A stretch of DNA of 64,000 bases from Streptomyces caelestis. Lineage in GTDB: Bacteria; Actinomycetota; Actinomycetes; Streptomycetales; Streptomycetaceae. The stretch lies in the NCBI RefSeq assembly GCF_014205255.1, contig NZ_JACHNE010000001.1, positions 1,612,001 through 1,676,000 on the forward strand. Direction: 5' to 3'. Shown here piece by piece: positions 54,287 to 62,283 of the stretch. The notes under the pieces were generated by a model, which saw only the letters and a list, made by a program, of their open reading frames with translations, did not search any database and was not told the DNA's origin. A program made the translations under genes and the position numbers. Each line of letters opens with the position of its first letter. Position 1 is the first letter of the stretch.

Positions 54287-54321
54287 GTTCGAAATATCAG
54301 ACATTGATCAGCACTTCGAAC
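54287..54321. promoter_or_regulatory. Inverted repeat in the arabinofuranosidase promoter region
   Basis: GTTCGAA (54287-54293) and TTCGAAC (54315-54321) form 7-bp inverted arms 21 bases apart in the divergent gap between the arabinofuranosidase and DUF6314 genes. The region between is AT-rich for this genome (AATATCAGACATTGATCA). It is a candidate operator. Confidence 0.45.
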
Positions 54322-54342
54322 GGCAAGATAGGGAGGGGCCGG

Positions 54343-54834
54343 ATGCGCGTCAATGGGTCGCGCAGTAACCGTTGGGACGGAGAGCGGTACGGGATGGGCG
54401 AGTTCTGGCCAGTGCCGGACGTACTGGCGTATCTGGCCGGTCGCTGGCGCGTGGCCCGGTCGGTGCGGGATCTCGCCGGCGGCGAGCAGGGGGAGTTCTC
54501 CGGCACCACCGTGTTCACCGCGCAGGAGGACGGCGGGCTGCTGCACCAGGAGTCCGGCACGTTCGTCTGGCAGGGCGTCGCCCGGCCCGCCGAGCGGACC
54601 CTGCGGTTCCTGCCGGGCCCGGGCGGCACGGCGGACGTGCGGTTCGCGGACGGGCGGCCGTTCCACGACCTGGACCTCACGTCCGGACGGCACGTCGCCG
54701 ACCACCCCTGCGCGGCGGACCTCTACCGCGGCGAGTTCACCGTCCGCGACCCGGACCACTGGCGGACGGTGTGGCACGTACGCGGCCCCGCCAAGGACCT
54801 CGTACTGCGCACCGACTACGCGCGCGAGGCCTGA
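54343..54834 (+). CDS. DUF6314-family protein
   Basis: This 163-residue protein resembles the DUF6314 family: DVLAYLAGRWRVARSVRDLAGGE, GTTVFTAQEDGGLLHQESG, a D-G-R-P-F-H-D-L-D segment and DLYRGEFTVRD. The pattern of strands suggests a lipocalin-like barrel that could bind a small hydrophobic ligand. ATG 54343 has GGAGGGG five bases before it; ATG 54394 with GGAGAG is an alternative that removes 17 unconserved residues. It overlaps the converging phosphatase-like gene by 19 bases. Confidence 0.78.
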   Translation: MRVNGSRSNRWDGERYGMGEFWPVPDVLAYLAGRWRVARSVRDLAGGEQGEFSGTTVFTAQEDGGLLHQESGTFVWQGVARPAERTLRFLPGPGGTADVRFADGRPFHDLDLTSGRHVADHPCAADLYRGEFTVRDPDHWRTVWHVRGPAKDLVLRTDYAREA

Positions 54835-55409
54835 GCCGGCACCCCGTCGAAGCGCAGGTTCCAGCGCCCCGCCCGGCCCGTCACGGCGGTCGTCGACAGC
54901 GGGCGGATGTCGATGTTCCAGTACGTCGAGGGCGGTGCCTTCAGGGCGTACACCAGGGCTGCACGGATCACGGACGGCTCGGCGACCGCCACGACCCGGC
55001 AGCCGTCCTCGACGGGCCGGGTGTCGAGCCAGCCGCCGACGCGGGTGATGAAGTCCACCAGCGACTCACCGCCGTGCGGTGTGGCGCGCGGGTCGGCGAG
55101 CCAGGCGTCCACGGACTCGGGCTCCCGGGCCATCGCCTCGCCCAGGGTCAGCCCGCGCCACCGGCCCATGTCGCAGTCCCGCAGGCCGAGTTGCACGAGC
55201 GGCGCGTACCCGAGCCCCTCCCCCGTCGCACGGCTGCGCGGGGTCGGCGAGCAGTAGCGCAGCTCGGCCGCGGCGAGCGGCAGCAGCTCGTGGGCGACGC
55301 GCTCCACCTCACCCCAGCCGGCCTGGTCCAGCGGCCGGTCGTCCTCGAAGCGCTCGGCGAGCATCGGGGAGCTGCGCGCGGCGGCGACGAACGTGACCCG
55401 AAGTGGCAT
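54816..55409 (-). CDS. Histidine-phosphatase-like protein lacking the RHG motif
   Basis: This 197-residue protein has the phosphoglycerate-mutase fold pattern (YCSPTPRSRATGEGLG, DCDMGRWRGLTLGEAMA, HGGESLVDFITRVGGWLD). The catalytic start reads VTFVAAARSSPM instead of VRHG, and the second-histidine region reads VAVAEPSVIRAAL where active members have VTHGGVIRA. Both catalytic histidines are therefore missing. The late HGGES keeps the conserved His-Gly-Gly-Glu-Ser. It is likely a non-catalytic binding protein. It overlaps the converging DUF6314 gene. Confidence 0.8.
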   Translation of the reverse strand: MPLRVTFVAAARSSPMLAERFEDDRPLDQAGWGEVERVAHELLPLAAAELRYCSPTPRSRATGEGLGYAPLVQLGLRDCDMGRWRGLTLGEAMAREPESVDAWLADPRATPHGGESLVDFITRVGGWLDTRPVEDGCRVVAVAEPSVIRAALVYALKAPPSTYWNIDIRPLSTTAVTGRAGRWNLRFDGVPAQASRA

Positions 55410-55482
55410 GCGGCGATCGTGAGTCCCGCAAGTGCGCAGGTCAAGAGGTGTTACCTACGAGTTACCCAGGGTGCACCGACCT

Positions 55483-55923
55483 TCACGGACCGAAGACGAG
55501 GGCCATCCAGTGCTCGGGCCGCTCCAGCGCCGCGAACCCGAGCTTCTCGTAGACGCCGTGCGCGTCGTGCGTGGCGAGCAGCACGCGCCGCACCCCGTAC
55601 TCCCGCAGCTCGTCCCGTACGGCCGCCACGAGCGCGCTGCCGACACCCTTGCCGCGCACCGACGGATCGACGTACACGTCGCACAGCCACGCGAAGGTGG
55701 CCCGGTCCGTGATGACCCGGGCGTACGCGACCTGCTCTGCCGACACCGTCTCGTACACACCGAAGTTGAGTGACCCCTCGATCGCCCGGTCCTGCTTCTC
55801 GCGCGGGCGGCCCAGCGCCCAGTACGCGTCCGTGGACAGCCAGTGGTGGACCCGCTCGGCGTCGATTCGGGCCGGGTCGGTGGAGATCTCGTAGCCCTCG
55901 GGCAGGCTCGGCGTGTCGGTCAT
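55483..55923 (-). CDS. GNAT-family N-acetyltransferase
   Basis: This 146-residue GNAT opens with LPEGYEISTDPARIDAERVHHWLSTD in two parts, like the YjcF/ElaA-type small acetyltransferases. It carries motif A as VDPSVRGKGVGSALVAAV (about residues 91-108) and ends with GVYEKLGFAAL. ATG 55923 (MTDTPSLPEG) matches relatives. The substrate is unknown. Confidence 0.87.
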   Translation of the reverse strand: MTDTPSLPEGYEISTDPARIDAERVHHWLSTDAYWALGRPREKQDRAIEGSLNFGVYETVSAEQVAYARVITDRATFAWLCDVYVDPSVRGKGVGSALVAAVRDELREYGVRRVLLATHDAHGVYEKLGFAALERPEHWMALVFGP

Positions 55924-55962
55924 GACGGGATGCTCGCAGGTCACGGGGCATGCGTCGAACGC

Positions 55963-57399
55963 TTATCCCAGCACCTCGTCGCAGGCCGCCCGCAGCCGCC
56001 GTACCCCCTCCGCGATCTCCCCCGTCCCCGCGACCGCCGCGAAGCTCAGGCGGACGTGCGCGGCCGGGGGCTCGGCGCTGAAGTAGGGGCGGCCGGGAGT
56101 GATGGCGACGCCCGCGCGCAGGGTGGCGGAGGTCAGGGCCGCCTCGTCCGTGCCATCCGGCAGGCGCGGCCACAGGTGATAGCCGCCGGACGGCACGTGC
56201 GGCAGGGCGAGTTCCGGCAGGTGCAGCGCGAGCGCGGCGGTCATCGCGTCCCGGCGCGCCCTCAACTCGGCGGAGACGGCCCGCAGATGCCGCGGCCAGG
56301 CGGGCGAGCCGACGAGTTCGAGTGCCGCCTCCTGGAGCGGCCGGGGCACGAAGAAGGTGTCGACGACCTGGATCGCGCGCAGCCGCTCCAGGACCGGGCC
56401 GCGCGCGGCCAGGGCGCTCACCCGGAAGCTCGGCGAGGTCGCCTTGGTCAGTGAGCAGACGTGGACGACGACACCGTCGGGGTCGTCGGCGGCCAGCGGG
56501 CGCGGCAGCGGCCCCGCGTCCTCGTGCACGAGCCGCCGCACGAAGTCGTCCTCGACGACGAACGCGCCCGCCGCGCGGGCGATGCGCAGCACCTCGCCGC
56601 GCCGGTCGGGCGCGAGCACGGCACCGGTGGGGTTCTGGAAGAGCGGCTGGCAGACGAAGACCGGGGCGCCCGTGGCCCGGAAGGCGTCGGCGAGCAGCGC
56701 CGGTTTCACGCCGTCCGCGTCCACCGGCACGGGCACCGGGCGCAGGCCCGCGGCACGGGCGATGGCGAGCATGCCGGGATAGGTCGGCGACTCCACGAGG
56801 ACCGGGGCGCCGGGCGGTGCCAGGGCGCGCAGGGCGGTGGTGAGCGCGGACTGTCCGCCCGCGGTGATCAGCACCTCGGCGGCCGTGCAGGACCCGCCGA
56901 TGCCCCGCGCGAACCACTCCCGCAGCTCCGGCAGCCCCTCCATGGGCGGACGCCCCCAGGCGCCGGGACGGCGGCCGGCGCGCGACAGGGCGGCGGCCAT
57001 CGCGCGCTCCGGCTGCAACGACGGGTGCAGATAGCCGCCGTTGAACTCGATCACGCCGGGCGGCGGGGCGGCCAGCGAGACCAGCACCCCGGAGGCGTCC
57101 ACCGAGCGCGGTACGAGATCGGCGGCACCGTCGGCGCTGAGCGCGACCTCCTGCCAGGAGGTGTCCCCGGCGGGGGGCGGTGCCGTCCGGGTCTGCGCGC
57201 GGAACGCGCCCGCGCCGGGCCGGGTGACCACGAGCCCCTCGGCGGCGAGCTGCGCCAGCGCCCGCGACACGGTCACGGGGCTCACCCGGAACCGCTCCAC
57301 CAGGGCCCGGCTCGACGGCAGCTTTCCACCCGGCGAGTAGCGGTCGAGCTCCCGCCGCAGTTGTTCCGCCAGTTCACCGACGCTGCTACGCTCATGCAT
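55963..57399 (-). CDS. MocR-type regulator (GntR HTH fused to class I aminotransferase)
   Basis: This 478-residue protein has an N-terminal GntR winged helix (LPSSRALVERFRVSPVTVSRALAQLAAEGLV, residues 27-58) and an aminotransferase-fold domain from about residue 115 with the PLP lysine in HVCSLTKATSPSFRV. MocR regulators use PLP or an amino-acid adduct as signal. The start codon ATG 57399 overlaps the ATG of the divergent EamA gene. A TACTCT -10 box lies eight bases upstream on the minus strand, so it seems leaderless. It probably controls the EamA exporter. Confidence 0.9.
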   Translation of the reverse strand: MHERSSVGELAEQLRRELDRYSPGGKLPSSRALVERFRVSPVTVSRALAQLAAEGLVVTRPGAGAFRAQTRTAPPPAGDTSWQEVALSADGAADLVPRSVDASGVLVSLAAPPPGVIEFNGGYLHPSLQPERAMAAALSRAGRRPGAWGRPPMEGLPELREWFARGIGGSCTAAEVLITAGGQSALTTALRALAPPGAPVLVESPTYPGMLAIARAAGLRPVPVPVDADGVKPALLADAFRATGAPVFVCQPLFQNPTGAVLAPDRRGEVLRIARAAGAFVVEDDFVRRLVHEDAGPLPRPLAADDPDGVVVHVCSLTKATSPSFRVSALAARGPVLERLRAIQVVDTFFVPRPLQEAALELVGSPAWPRHLRAVSAELRARRDAMTAALALHLPELALPHVPSGGYHLWPRLPDGTDEAALTSATLRAGVAITPGRPYFSAEPPAAHVRLSFAAVAGTGEIAEGVRRLRAACDEVLG

Positions 57400-57412
57400 G
57401 AGAGTACAGAGT
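57387..57412. promoter_or_regulatory. Overlapping divergent leaderless promoters and palindrome
   Basis: The palindrome CTCATGCATGAG (57391-57402) contains both start codons: plus ATG 57398-57400 and minus ATG 57399-57397. TACGCT (57387-57392) could be the -10 for the plus gene, and minus-strand TACTCT (57408-57413) the -10 for the other. Each promoter would lie partly in the other gene. Confidence 0.6.
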
Positions 57413-58309
57413 AGCGCTACTACCGCACCCCGGATAGCAGTCGCCGCGGAGCGGCCCGGTCTCGGCACGCTCCAGGCCGCCCTGGGCGTCATCGCCTTCT
57501 CCCTCACCTTCCCCGCCACCGCCTGGGGTCTTGAGGGCTTCGGGTCGTGGTCGCTGGTCGCCGTGCGGAGTGTGCTGGCCGCCGTGATCGCGGGCGGTGC
57601 GCTGCTCGCCCTTCGCGTCCCGCTGCCCGCCCGCCGCCACTGGCCGGGCCTCGCGGTCGTCGCGGCCGGCGTGGTGCTCGGTTTCCCGCTGCTGACCACG
57701 CTGGCGCTGGAGACCTCGACCACCGCGCACGCCGCCGTCGTGGTCGGACTGCTCCCCCTGACCACCGCGCTCTTCTCCGCCCTGCGCGTCGGCACCCGGC
57801 CCTCGCGCACCTTCTGGGCGGCGGCCCTCGCGGGCGCGGCGGCGGTGCTGGCCTTCACCGTGCAGCAGAGCGGCGGCGCCCTGAGCACGGCCGACCTGTA
57901 CCTCTTCGCGGCACTGCTCGTGTGCGCGGCCGGCTACACCGAGGGCGGCCGGCTCGCCCGGGTCATGCCGGGCTGGCACGTCATCGGCTGGGCGCTGGTG
58001 CTGTGCCTGCCGCTGACCGTGCCCGTCGCCGCGTTCGCGCTGGCGCAGGAAGCCGTGCGGCTGACCGCGCACAGTGTCACCGGGCTGCTGTGGGTCGCCG
58101 CGGGCTCGCAGTTCCTCGGACTGGTCGTCTGGTACCGGGGCATGGCGGCCATCGGCATCCCCAAGGCCAGCCAGTTGCAGCTCGCCCAGCCCCTGCTCAC
58201 ACTGGTGTGGTCGGTGCTGCTGCTGGGCGAGCACCTGACGGTGGCCGCCCCGCTGACAGCCGCGGCGGTGCTGGTCTGCATCGCCGTCACACAACGGGCA
58301 CGCGGCTGA
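57398..58309 (+). CDS. EamA/DMT-family transporter
   Basis: This 303-residue membrane protein has ten hydrophobic helices in two EamA repeats (GVIAFSLTFPATAWGLEGFG in the first, GYTEGGRLARVMPGWHVIGW starting the second). Such carriers export amino acids or metabolites. Its start codon overlaps the divergent MocR regulator's start, a very common regulator-transporter pairing; the regulator may sense the exported compound. The substrate cannot be told. Confidence 0.9.
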   Translation: MRVQSSATTAPRIAVAAERPGLGTLQAALGVIAFSLTFPATAWGLEGFGSWSLVAVRSVLAAVIAGGALLALRVPLPARRHWPGLAVVAAGVVLGFPLLTTLALETSTTAHAAVVVGLLPLTTALFSALRVGTRPSRTFWAAALAGAAAVLAFTVQQSGGALSTADLYLFAALLVCAAGYTEGGRLARVMPGWHVIGWALVLCLPLTVPVAAFALAQEAVRLTAHSVTGLLWVAAGSQFLGLVVWYRGMAAIGIPKASQLQLAQPLLTLVWSVLLLGEHLTVAAPLTAAAVLVCIAVTQRARG

Positions 58310-58403
58310 GCGGGGCACGCCCGGCCCCCTGCCGAGCGGCGCCCTGGGCCGTAGACTCGAAAGGCCACGGACCGCTGCTCCACACACCGTGAGGAGGCCC
58401 CAG

Positions 58404-58604
58404 ATGCGCGCAACCGTGGGCGACCAGCTTGTCCAGCACGGCAGAGTGGTCGGTCAGCACGACAGGGTCGGCGAGATCGTCGAAGTACTGGGCCAGGAGG
58501 GCAATCCCCCGTACCGCGTCCGGTTCGAGGACGGCCACGAGGGCGTGTGCTCGCCGGGACCCGACACCGAGATCCGGCACCGGGAGACCACCACCGGGCC
58601 GTGA
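58404..58604 (+). CDS. DUF1918 small protein
   Basis: This 66-residue protein matches the actinobacterial DUF1918 family, which has an SH3-like barrel: MRATVGDQLVQHGRVVGQ, DRVGEIVEVLGQ, PPYRVRFEDGHEG. The ATG at 58404 has GAGGAGG about seven bases upstream. Function is unknown; it lies between the EamA and hydrolase genes. Confidence 0.87.
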   Translation: MRATVGDQLVQHGRVVGQHDRVGEIVEVLGQEGNPPYRVRFEDGHEGVCSPGPDTEIRHRETTTGP

Positions 58605-58605
58605 T

Positions 58606-59844
58606 TCAGCGCGGCGGCGGCGCCGGCTGCCCGTAGTGGTCGGCGACCACCCTCGCCATCGCCCCGATCCGATCGGTCGCCATGTCCTTGGCGGCGAAGA
58701 AGACGTGCCCGCGCACCTGCGCGTGATTCCTGGCCAGCGTCAGGTGCCGGGACAGCTCGACGGTGTCCTGCCAGGCGGCCGGCTGCGCCGGATCACCGGC
58801 CTTGTACAGCGCCTCCCCCACGTAGAGCCGCGTCGAGGAGCCGCGCGCGACCTCCGCCCACCAGGGCACCAGCTTCGCGTAGTCGGCGGCGGCGAAGCCG
58901 ATGTTCCAGTACAGCTGCGGGACGATGTAGTCGATCCAGCTCTCGCGCACCCACTTGCGCGTGTCCGCGTGCAGGTCGTCGTAGGTCTGCACGCCCGCCC
59001 GGGTGTCCGAGCCGCGCGAGTCGGTGGCGGCGTTGCGCCACACGCCGAAGGGACTGATACCGAAGCGGGCGCTCGGCCGGACCTGCTTGATGCGGTCCGC
59101 CGTCTCCCGGACCAGCTTGTCGATGTTGTCCCGCCGCCACGCCGCCCGGTCCGGGAAGCCGGCGCCGTACCCGTCGTAAGCCGAGTCGTCGTCGAAGCTC
59201 TGGCCCGCCACCGGGTACGGGTAGAAGTAGTCGTCGAAGTGGACGCCGTCCACGGGGTACTTCTTCACCGCGTCGAGCATGGCGTCCTGCACGAAGGCCC
59301 GGACCTCGGGCAGCCCGGGGTTGTAGTAGAGCTTCCCGCCGTACGTCACCACCCAGTCCGGATTGCTGCGGGCGGGGTGGCCGACGGCCAGCCGGGTCGG
59401 GTCGGCGTGGGTGGCGACCCGGTACGGGTTGAACCAGGCGTGCAGCTTCAGGCCGCGGGCATGGGCTTCCTCCACGGCCGTGCCCAGCGGGTCCCAGCCG
59501 GGGTCCTGGCCCTGCGTGCCGGTGAGGTACTGCGACCACGGCTCGTACGGCGAGGGCCACAGGGCGTCCGCCGTGGGCCGGACCTGGAAGACCACGGTGT
59601 TGAGCCGGTTGCGGACCGCCCGGTCGAGGTGGGTGATCAGCTCGGCCCGCTGCCGCGCGGCGGGCAGCCCCGGCTTCGACGGCCAGTCGCGGCCCGCCAC
59701 GGTGGCCAGCCACACACCCCGCATCTCGGAGGCCGCCCTGTCGTCGCCCCGGCCGTTCCGCTGGGGCGCGGCCGACGCCGGAGGCATCATCGTGAAAGCC
59801 GACAGCGCCGCCACCGCGAACGCCCTGCGTGACACTCGTCCCAT
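58606..59844 (-). CDS. Secreted glycoside-hydrolase-like protein (GHL10 / DUF187)
   Basis: This 412-residue secreted protein has a signal with an RR start (GRVSRRAFAVAALSAFTMM, ending ASA) and a GHL10 TIM-barrel: MRGVWLATVAGRDWPS, VVFQVRPTADALWPS, LKLHAWFNPYRV, VDGVHFDDYFYP (acidic pair) and YIVPQLYWNIGF. Family members act on cell-wall or other glycans; the exact substrate is open. I choose ATG 59844, seven bases after GGGG. The frame continues upstream across the promoter but without signal-like sequence. Confidence 0.9.
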   Translation of the reverse strand: MGRVSRRAFAVAALSAFTMMPPASAAPQRNGRGDDRAASEMRGVWLATVAGRDWPSKPGLPAARQRAELITHLDRAVRNRLNTVVFQVRPTADALWPSPYEPWSQYLTGTQGQDPGWDPLGTAVEEAHARGLKLHAWFNPYRVATHADPTRLAVGHPARSNPDWVVTYGGKLYYNPGLPEVRAFVQDAMLDAVKKYPVDGVHFDDYFYPYPVAGQSFDDDSAYDGYGAGFPDRAAWRRDNIDKLVRETADRIKQVRPSARFGISPFGVWRNAATDSRGSDTRAGVQTYDDLHADTRKWVRESWIDYIVPQLYWNIGFAAADYAKLVPWWAEVARGSSTRLYVGEALYKAGDPAQPAAWQDTVELSRHLTLARNHAQVRGHVFFAAKDMATDRIGAMARVVADHYGQPAPPPR

Positions 59845-60024
59845 CCGCATGCCCCAAAAAGCCGCGGATCCGCCCGGTCGCGGATCGCTCCGCGCCCAGC
59901 ATGCCCGAAGCGGACCCGACCCCCGCGATCGATCATCGATACTTGGGAGTAACGTGCACGAACGGAGCAGGCACCGGAACCCGGAGCACCTGCCCAGAAG
60001 TGGATCAGCAGCGAAAGGGACGAT

Positions 60025-60900
60025 GTGACGGACACCCCAGCGGGAGACATTGCACGCGTCGGAGTCGTGGGCTGCGGTCAGATGGGCGCGGGGATCGCCG
60101 AGGTGTGCGCCCGGTCCGGTCTGGACGTCATGGTCGCCGAGACCACCGGCGAGGCCCTGGAGATCGGCCGGACCCGGCTGTACAACTCCCTGGCCAAGGC
60201 GGCCGAGCGCGGCAAGATCACCGAGGACGAGCTGGAGGCCACGCAGGCCCGGCTGGGCTTCACCACGGACCTCGGCGAGTTCGCCGACCGCGACCTGGTG
60301 ATCGAGGCCGTCGTCGAGAACGAGCAGGTCAAGACCGAGATCTTCCAGGTGCTCGACCAGGTCGTGACCCGGCCCGACGCAATCCTGGCCTCCAACACCT
60401 CCTCCATCCCGCTGGTGAAGCTGGCGGTGGCGACCTCGCGGCCCGACCAGGTCATCGGCATCCACTTCTTCAACCCGGCCCCGGTGCAGAAGCTCGTCGA
60501 GCTGATCCCGGCCCTCACCACGTCCGAGGGCACGCTGAGCCGGGCCCAGCTGTTCACCGAGAAGATGCTGGGCAAGCACGCGATCCGCGCCCAGGACCGC
60601 TCCGGCTTCGTGGTCAACGCGCTGCTGATCCCGTACCTGCTCTCCGCGATCCGGATGTTCGAGACGGGCATCGCCAGCCGCGAGGACATCGACAACGGCA
60701 TGGAGATGGGCTGCGCCCACCCGATGGGCCCCCTGAAGCTCTCCGACCTCATCGGCCTGGACACGGTCGCCTCGGTGGCCCAGTCGATGTACGAGGAGTA
60801 CAAGGAGCCCCTGTACGCCGCTCCCCCGCTCCTGCAGCGCATGGTCGACGCGGGCCGGCTGGGCCGCAAGACGGGGTCGGGCTTCTACACGTACGACTGA
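60025..60900 (+). CDS. 3-hydroxybutyryl-CoA dehydrogenase
   Basis: This 291-residue NAD enzyme interconverts acetoacetyl-CoA and 3-hydroxybutyryl-CoA. The Rossmann loop is VVGCGQMGAGIAEV (residues 14-27), followed by LASNTSSIPL, the catalytic His in GIHFFNPAPV and the Glu-containing AIEAVV-type stretch IEAVVEN. The C-terminal domain has GCAHPMGPLKLSDLIGLD. It likely starts with GTG 60025, preceded by AAGGGA. Length is normal; it is monocistronic. Confidence 0.93.
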   Translation: MTDTPAGDIARVGVVGCGQMGAGIAEVCARSGLDVMVAETTGEALEIGRTRLYNSLAKAAERGKITEDELEATQARLGFTTDLGEFADRDLVIEAVVENEQVKTEIFQVLDQVVTRPDAILASNTSSIPLVKLAVATSRPDQVIGIHFFNPAPVQKLVELIPALTTSEGTLSRAQLFTEKMLGKHAIRAQDRSGFVVNALLIPYLLSAIRMFETGIASREDIDNGMEMGCAHPMGPLKLSDLIGLDTVASVAQSMYEEYKEPLYAAPPLLQRMVDAGRLGRKTGSGFYTYD

Positions 60901-60922
60901 CCGGCCTGCTGACTCCGGCATC

Positions 60923-61153
60923 TCAGCGCCGCCGCTCCTCCGGCCACGGCCGGAACCGGCGGCGTCCCCATTCGGCCGCCTGCTCGTTGAGGCGGCTGCG
61001 CAGCCAGCCCATCCAGAGGGCGAGCGGAGTGGTCACGAGAGCGAGCAGCAGCGCTGTGCCCCACCCCTGCCCGCCGGAGGAGAACCGGAGCACCACGACC
61101 GACAGCGCGTAGAGCGCCAACGCGTACGCCGCGTTCTTCTGCCACTTCGTCAT
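60923..61153 (-). CDS. Small two-helix membrane protein (76 aa)
   Basis: This 76-residue protein has two hydrophobic segments (AAYALALYALSVVVL and GTALLLALVTTPLALWMGWL) and a basic tail (SRLNEQAAEWGRRRFRPWPEERRR). The ATG at 61153 is preferred; GAGGGT lies 12 bases upstream. It converges with the dehydrogenase gene. I recognise no family. Confidence 0.72.
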   Translation of the reverse strand: MTKWQKNAAYALALYALSVVVLRFSSGGQGWGTALLLALVTTPLALWMGWLRSRLNEQAAEWGRRRFRPWPEERRR

Positions 61154-61205
61154 GCGGCCCGGGTACCCTCGAGGCTGATTACGGACGGTCAGAATCCGGC
61201 AACGT

Positions 61206-61239
61206 ACGGGCCCGGCACCGGAATTGGTGCCGGGCCCGT
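61206..61239. terminator. Perfect 14-bp inverted repeat between divergent genes
   Basis: ACGGGCCCGGCACC (61206-61219) and GGTGCCGGGCCCGT (61226-61239) flank GGAATT. It lies upstream of both neighbouring genes, so it is either a terminator acting on read-through or a structured 5' leader. Confidence 0.5.
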
Positions 61240-61370
61240 GGCATTCACACACCGTGTGCGCGCCGGGCTCGCATATGCCCGTCGCACACTCTCCCCAGGC
61301 ATCCACCAGGCGAGTTGACTCCTCCTACGCATGCAAGGGATGTGCAACGACTACGGAAAGGAGCGGACTC

Positions 61371-61628
61371 GTGACCGTCGATCCCGAGCATCCGGTCGTT
61401 CAAGGAGAACTCGCAGAGTTACGACGCCGCCTCGACGTGGCGTACGCCCGTGTCGAGGGCGGGCTGGCTCTGCTCAGCCATCGCACCGAGGAGACCGCCA
61501 AGGAACTCGACGAGCTCAACACCCGGATCACTTCACTCGAACACGCGCGCTGGCCGCTGCCCGCGGTCGCCGCCCTCACCGCCGTGGGTGCCCTCGTCGT
61601 CGCGATCTGGCAGGCACTGGGACGTTGA
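61371..61628 (+). CDS. Small coiled-coil membrane protein (85 aa)
   Basis: This 85-residue protein begins with an acidic/basic helical part with heptad-like pattern (ELAELRRRLDVAYARVEGGLALL, then TEETAKELDELNTRITSLE), which suggests a coiled coil. It ends with one membrane helix (LPAVAALTAVGALVVAIWQAL). It is a tail-anchored topology. The GTG at 61371 has AAAGGAG seven bases before it. I recognise no family. Confidence 0.75.
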   Translation: MTVDPEHPVVQGELAELRRRLDVAYARVEGGLALLSHRTEETAKELDELNTRITSLEHARWPLPAVAALTAVGALVVAIWQALGR

Positions 61629-61630
61629 GT

Positions 61631-62176
61631 TCAGGGCAACGCGTCCTGACCGAGCCTGAGATGGTGCAGCAGCAGTAACGCGGCCGCCATGTTGGCGGCC
61701 GGGACCTCCCCGCGGGCGACCATGTCGGGGACGAGCTTGAGGGGGACCCACTCCCGGCGGTCCGACTCGAAGTCGTCCACGGGATGCCCGACGTACTCGC
61801 CCTCGCCGGCCCAGTACACGTGGTGCCGGGCGTCGGTGAGCCCGTTGGACGGCTCCACGCTCATCAGGTGGTGCAGGGGTCCCGGCCGCCAGCCGGTCTC
61901 CTCCTCCAGTTCCCTGGCGGCCGCGCGGGCGATGTCCTCGCCGTCCTCGACGACGCCCGCCGCGAGTTCCCACCCCCAGCTGTCGGTGATGAAGCGGTGC
62001 CGCCAGAGCAGCAGCACCTCGTTGGCCTCGTTCACGACCGTGGCCACGGCGACCGGCCGCAGCCGTATGAGGAAGTGGTCGAGGTGCCGGCCGTCCGGCA
62101 GTTCGACATCCGCAAGATTGACGCTGAACCAGCGATTTGAGTACACAGCTTGTTCGTTGTGTTTCGTCCACTGCAC
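61631..62176 (-). CDS. Nudix hydrolase (ADP-ribose pyrophosphatase-like)
   Basis: This 181-residue Nudix protein has the box at about residues 83-105: GVVEDGEDIARAA then RELEEETGW, complete. The surrounding layout (VYSNRWFSVNLADVELPDG, VLLLWRHRFI, ELAAGVVEDGE) is that of ADP-ribose/ADP-sugar pyrophosphatases. The start is GTG 62176, with GGAAGG upstream. It ends two bases past the coiled-coil gene's end. Confidence 0.9.
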   Translation of the reverse strand: MQWTKHNEQAVYSNRWFSVNLADVELPDGRHLDHFLIRLRPVAVATVVNEANEVLLLWRHRFITDSWGWELAAGVVEDGEDIARAAARELEEETGWRPGPLHHLMSVEPSNGLTDARHHVYWAGEGEYVGHPVDDFESDRREWVPLKLVPDMVARGEVPAANMAAALLLLHHLRLGQDALP

Positions 62177-62283
62177 GGTTCTGCCACCTTCCGTCGAGTA
62201 AGTGGCAATATCGCAGCAGGGATGGAGTGACAGCAGGCGCACAGGACGTCGCTCGGGATGAGGCGGGCGCCCGTCGCCCGGGT

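Noticed and set aside
59845..60921. Upstream extension of the GHL10 hydrolase frame (to 771 residues)
   Set aside because: The extension runs antisense through the 3-hydroxybutyryl-CoA dehydrogenase and would bury the signal peptide.
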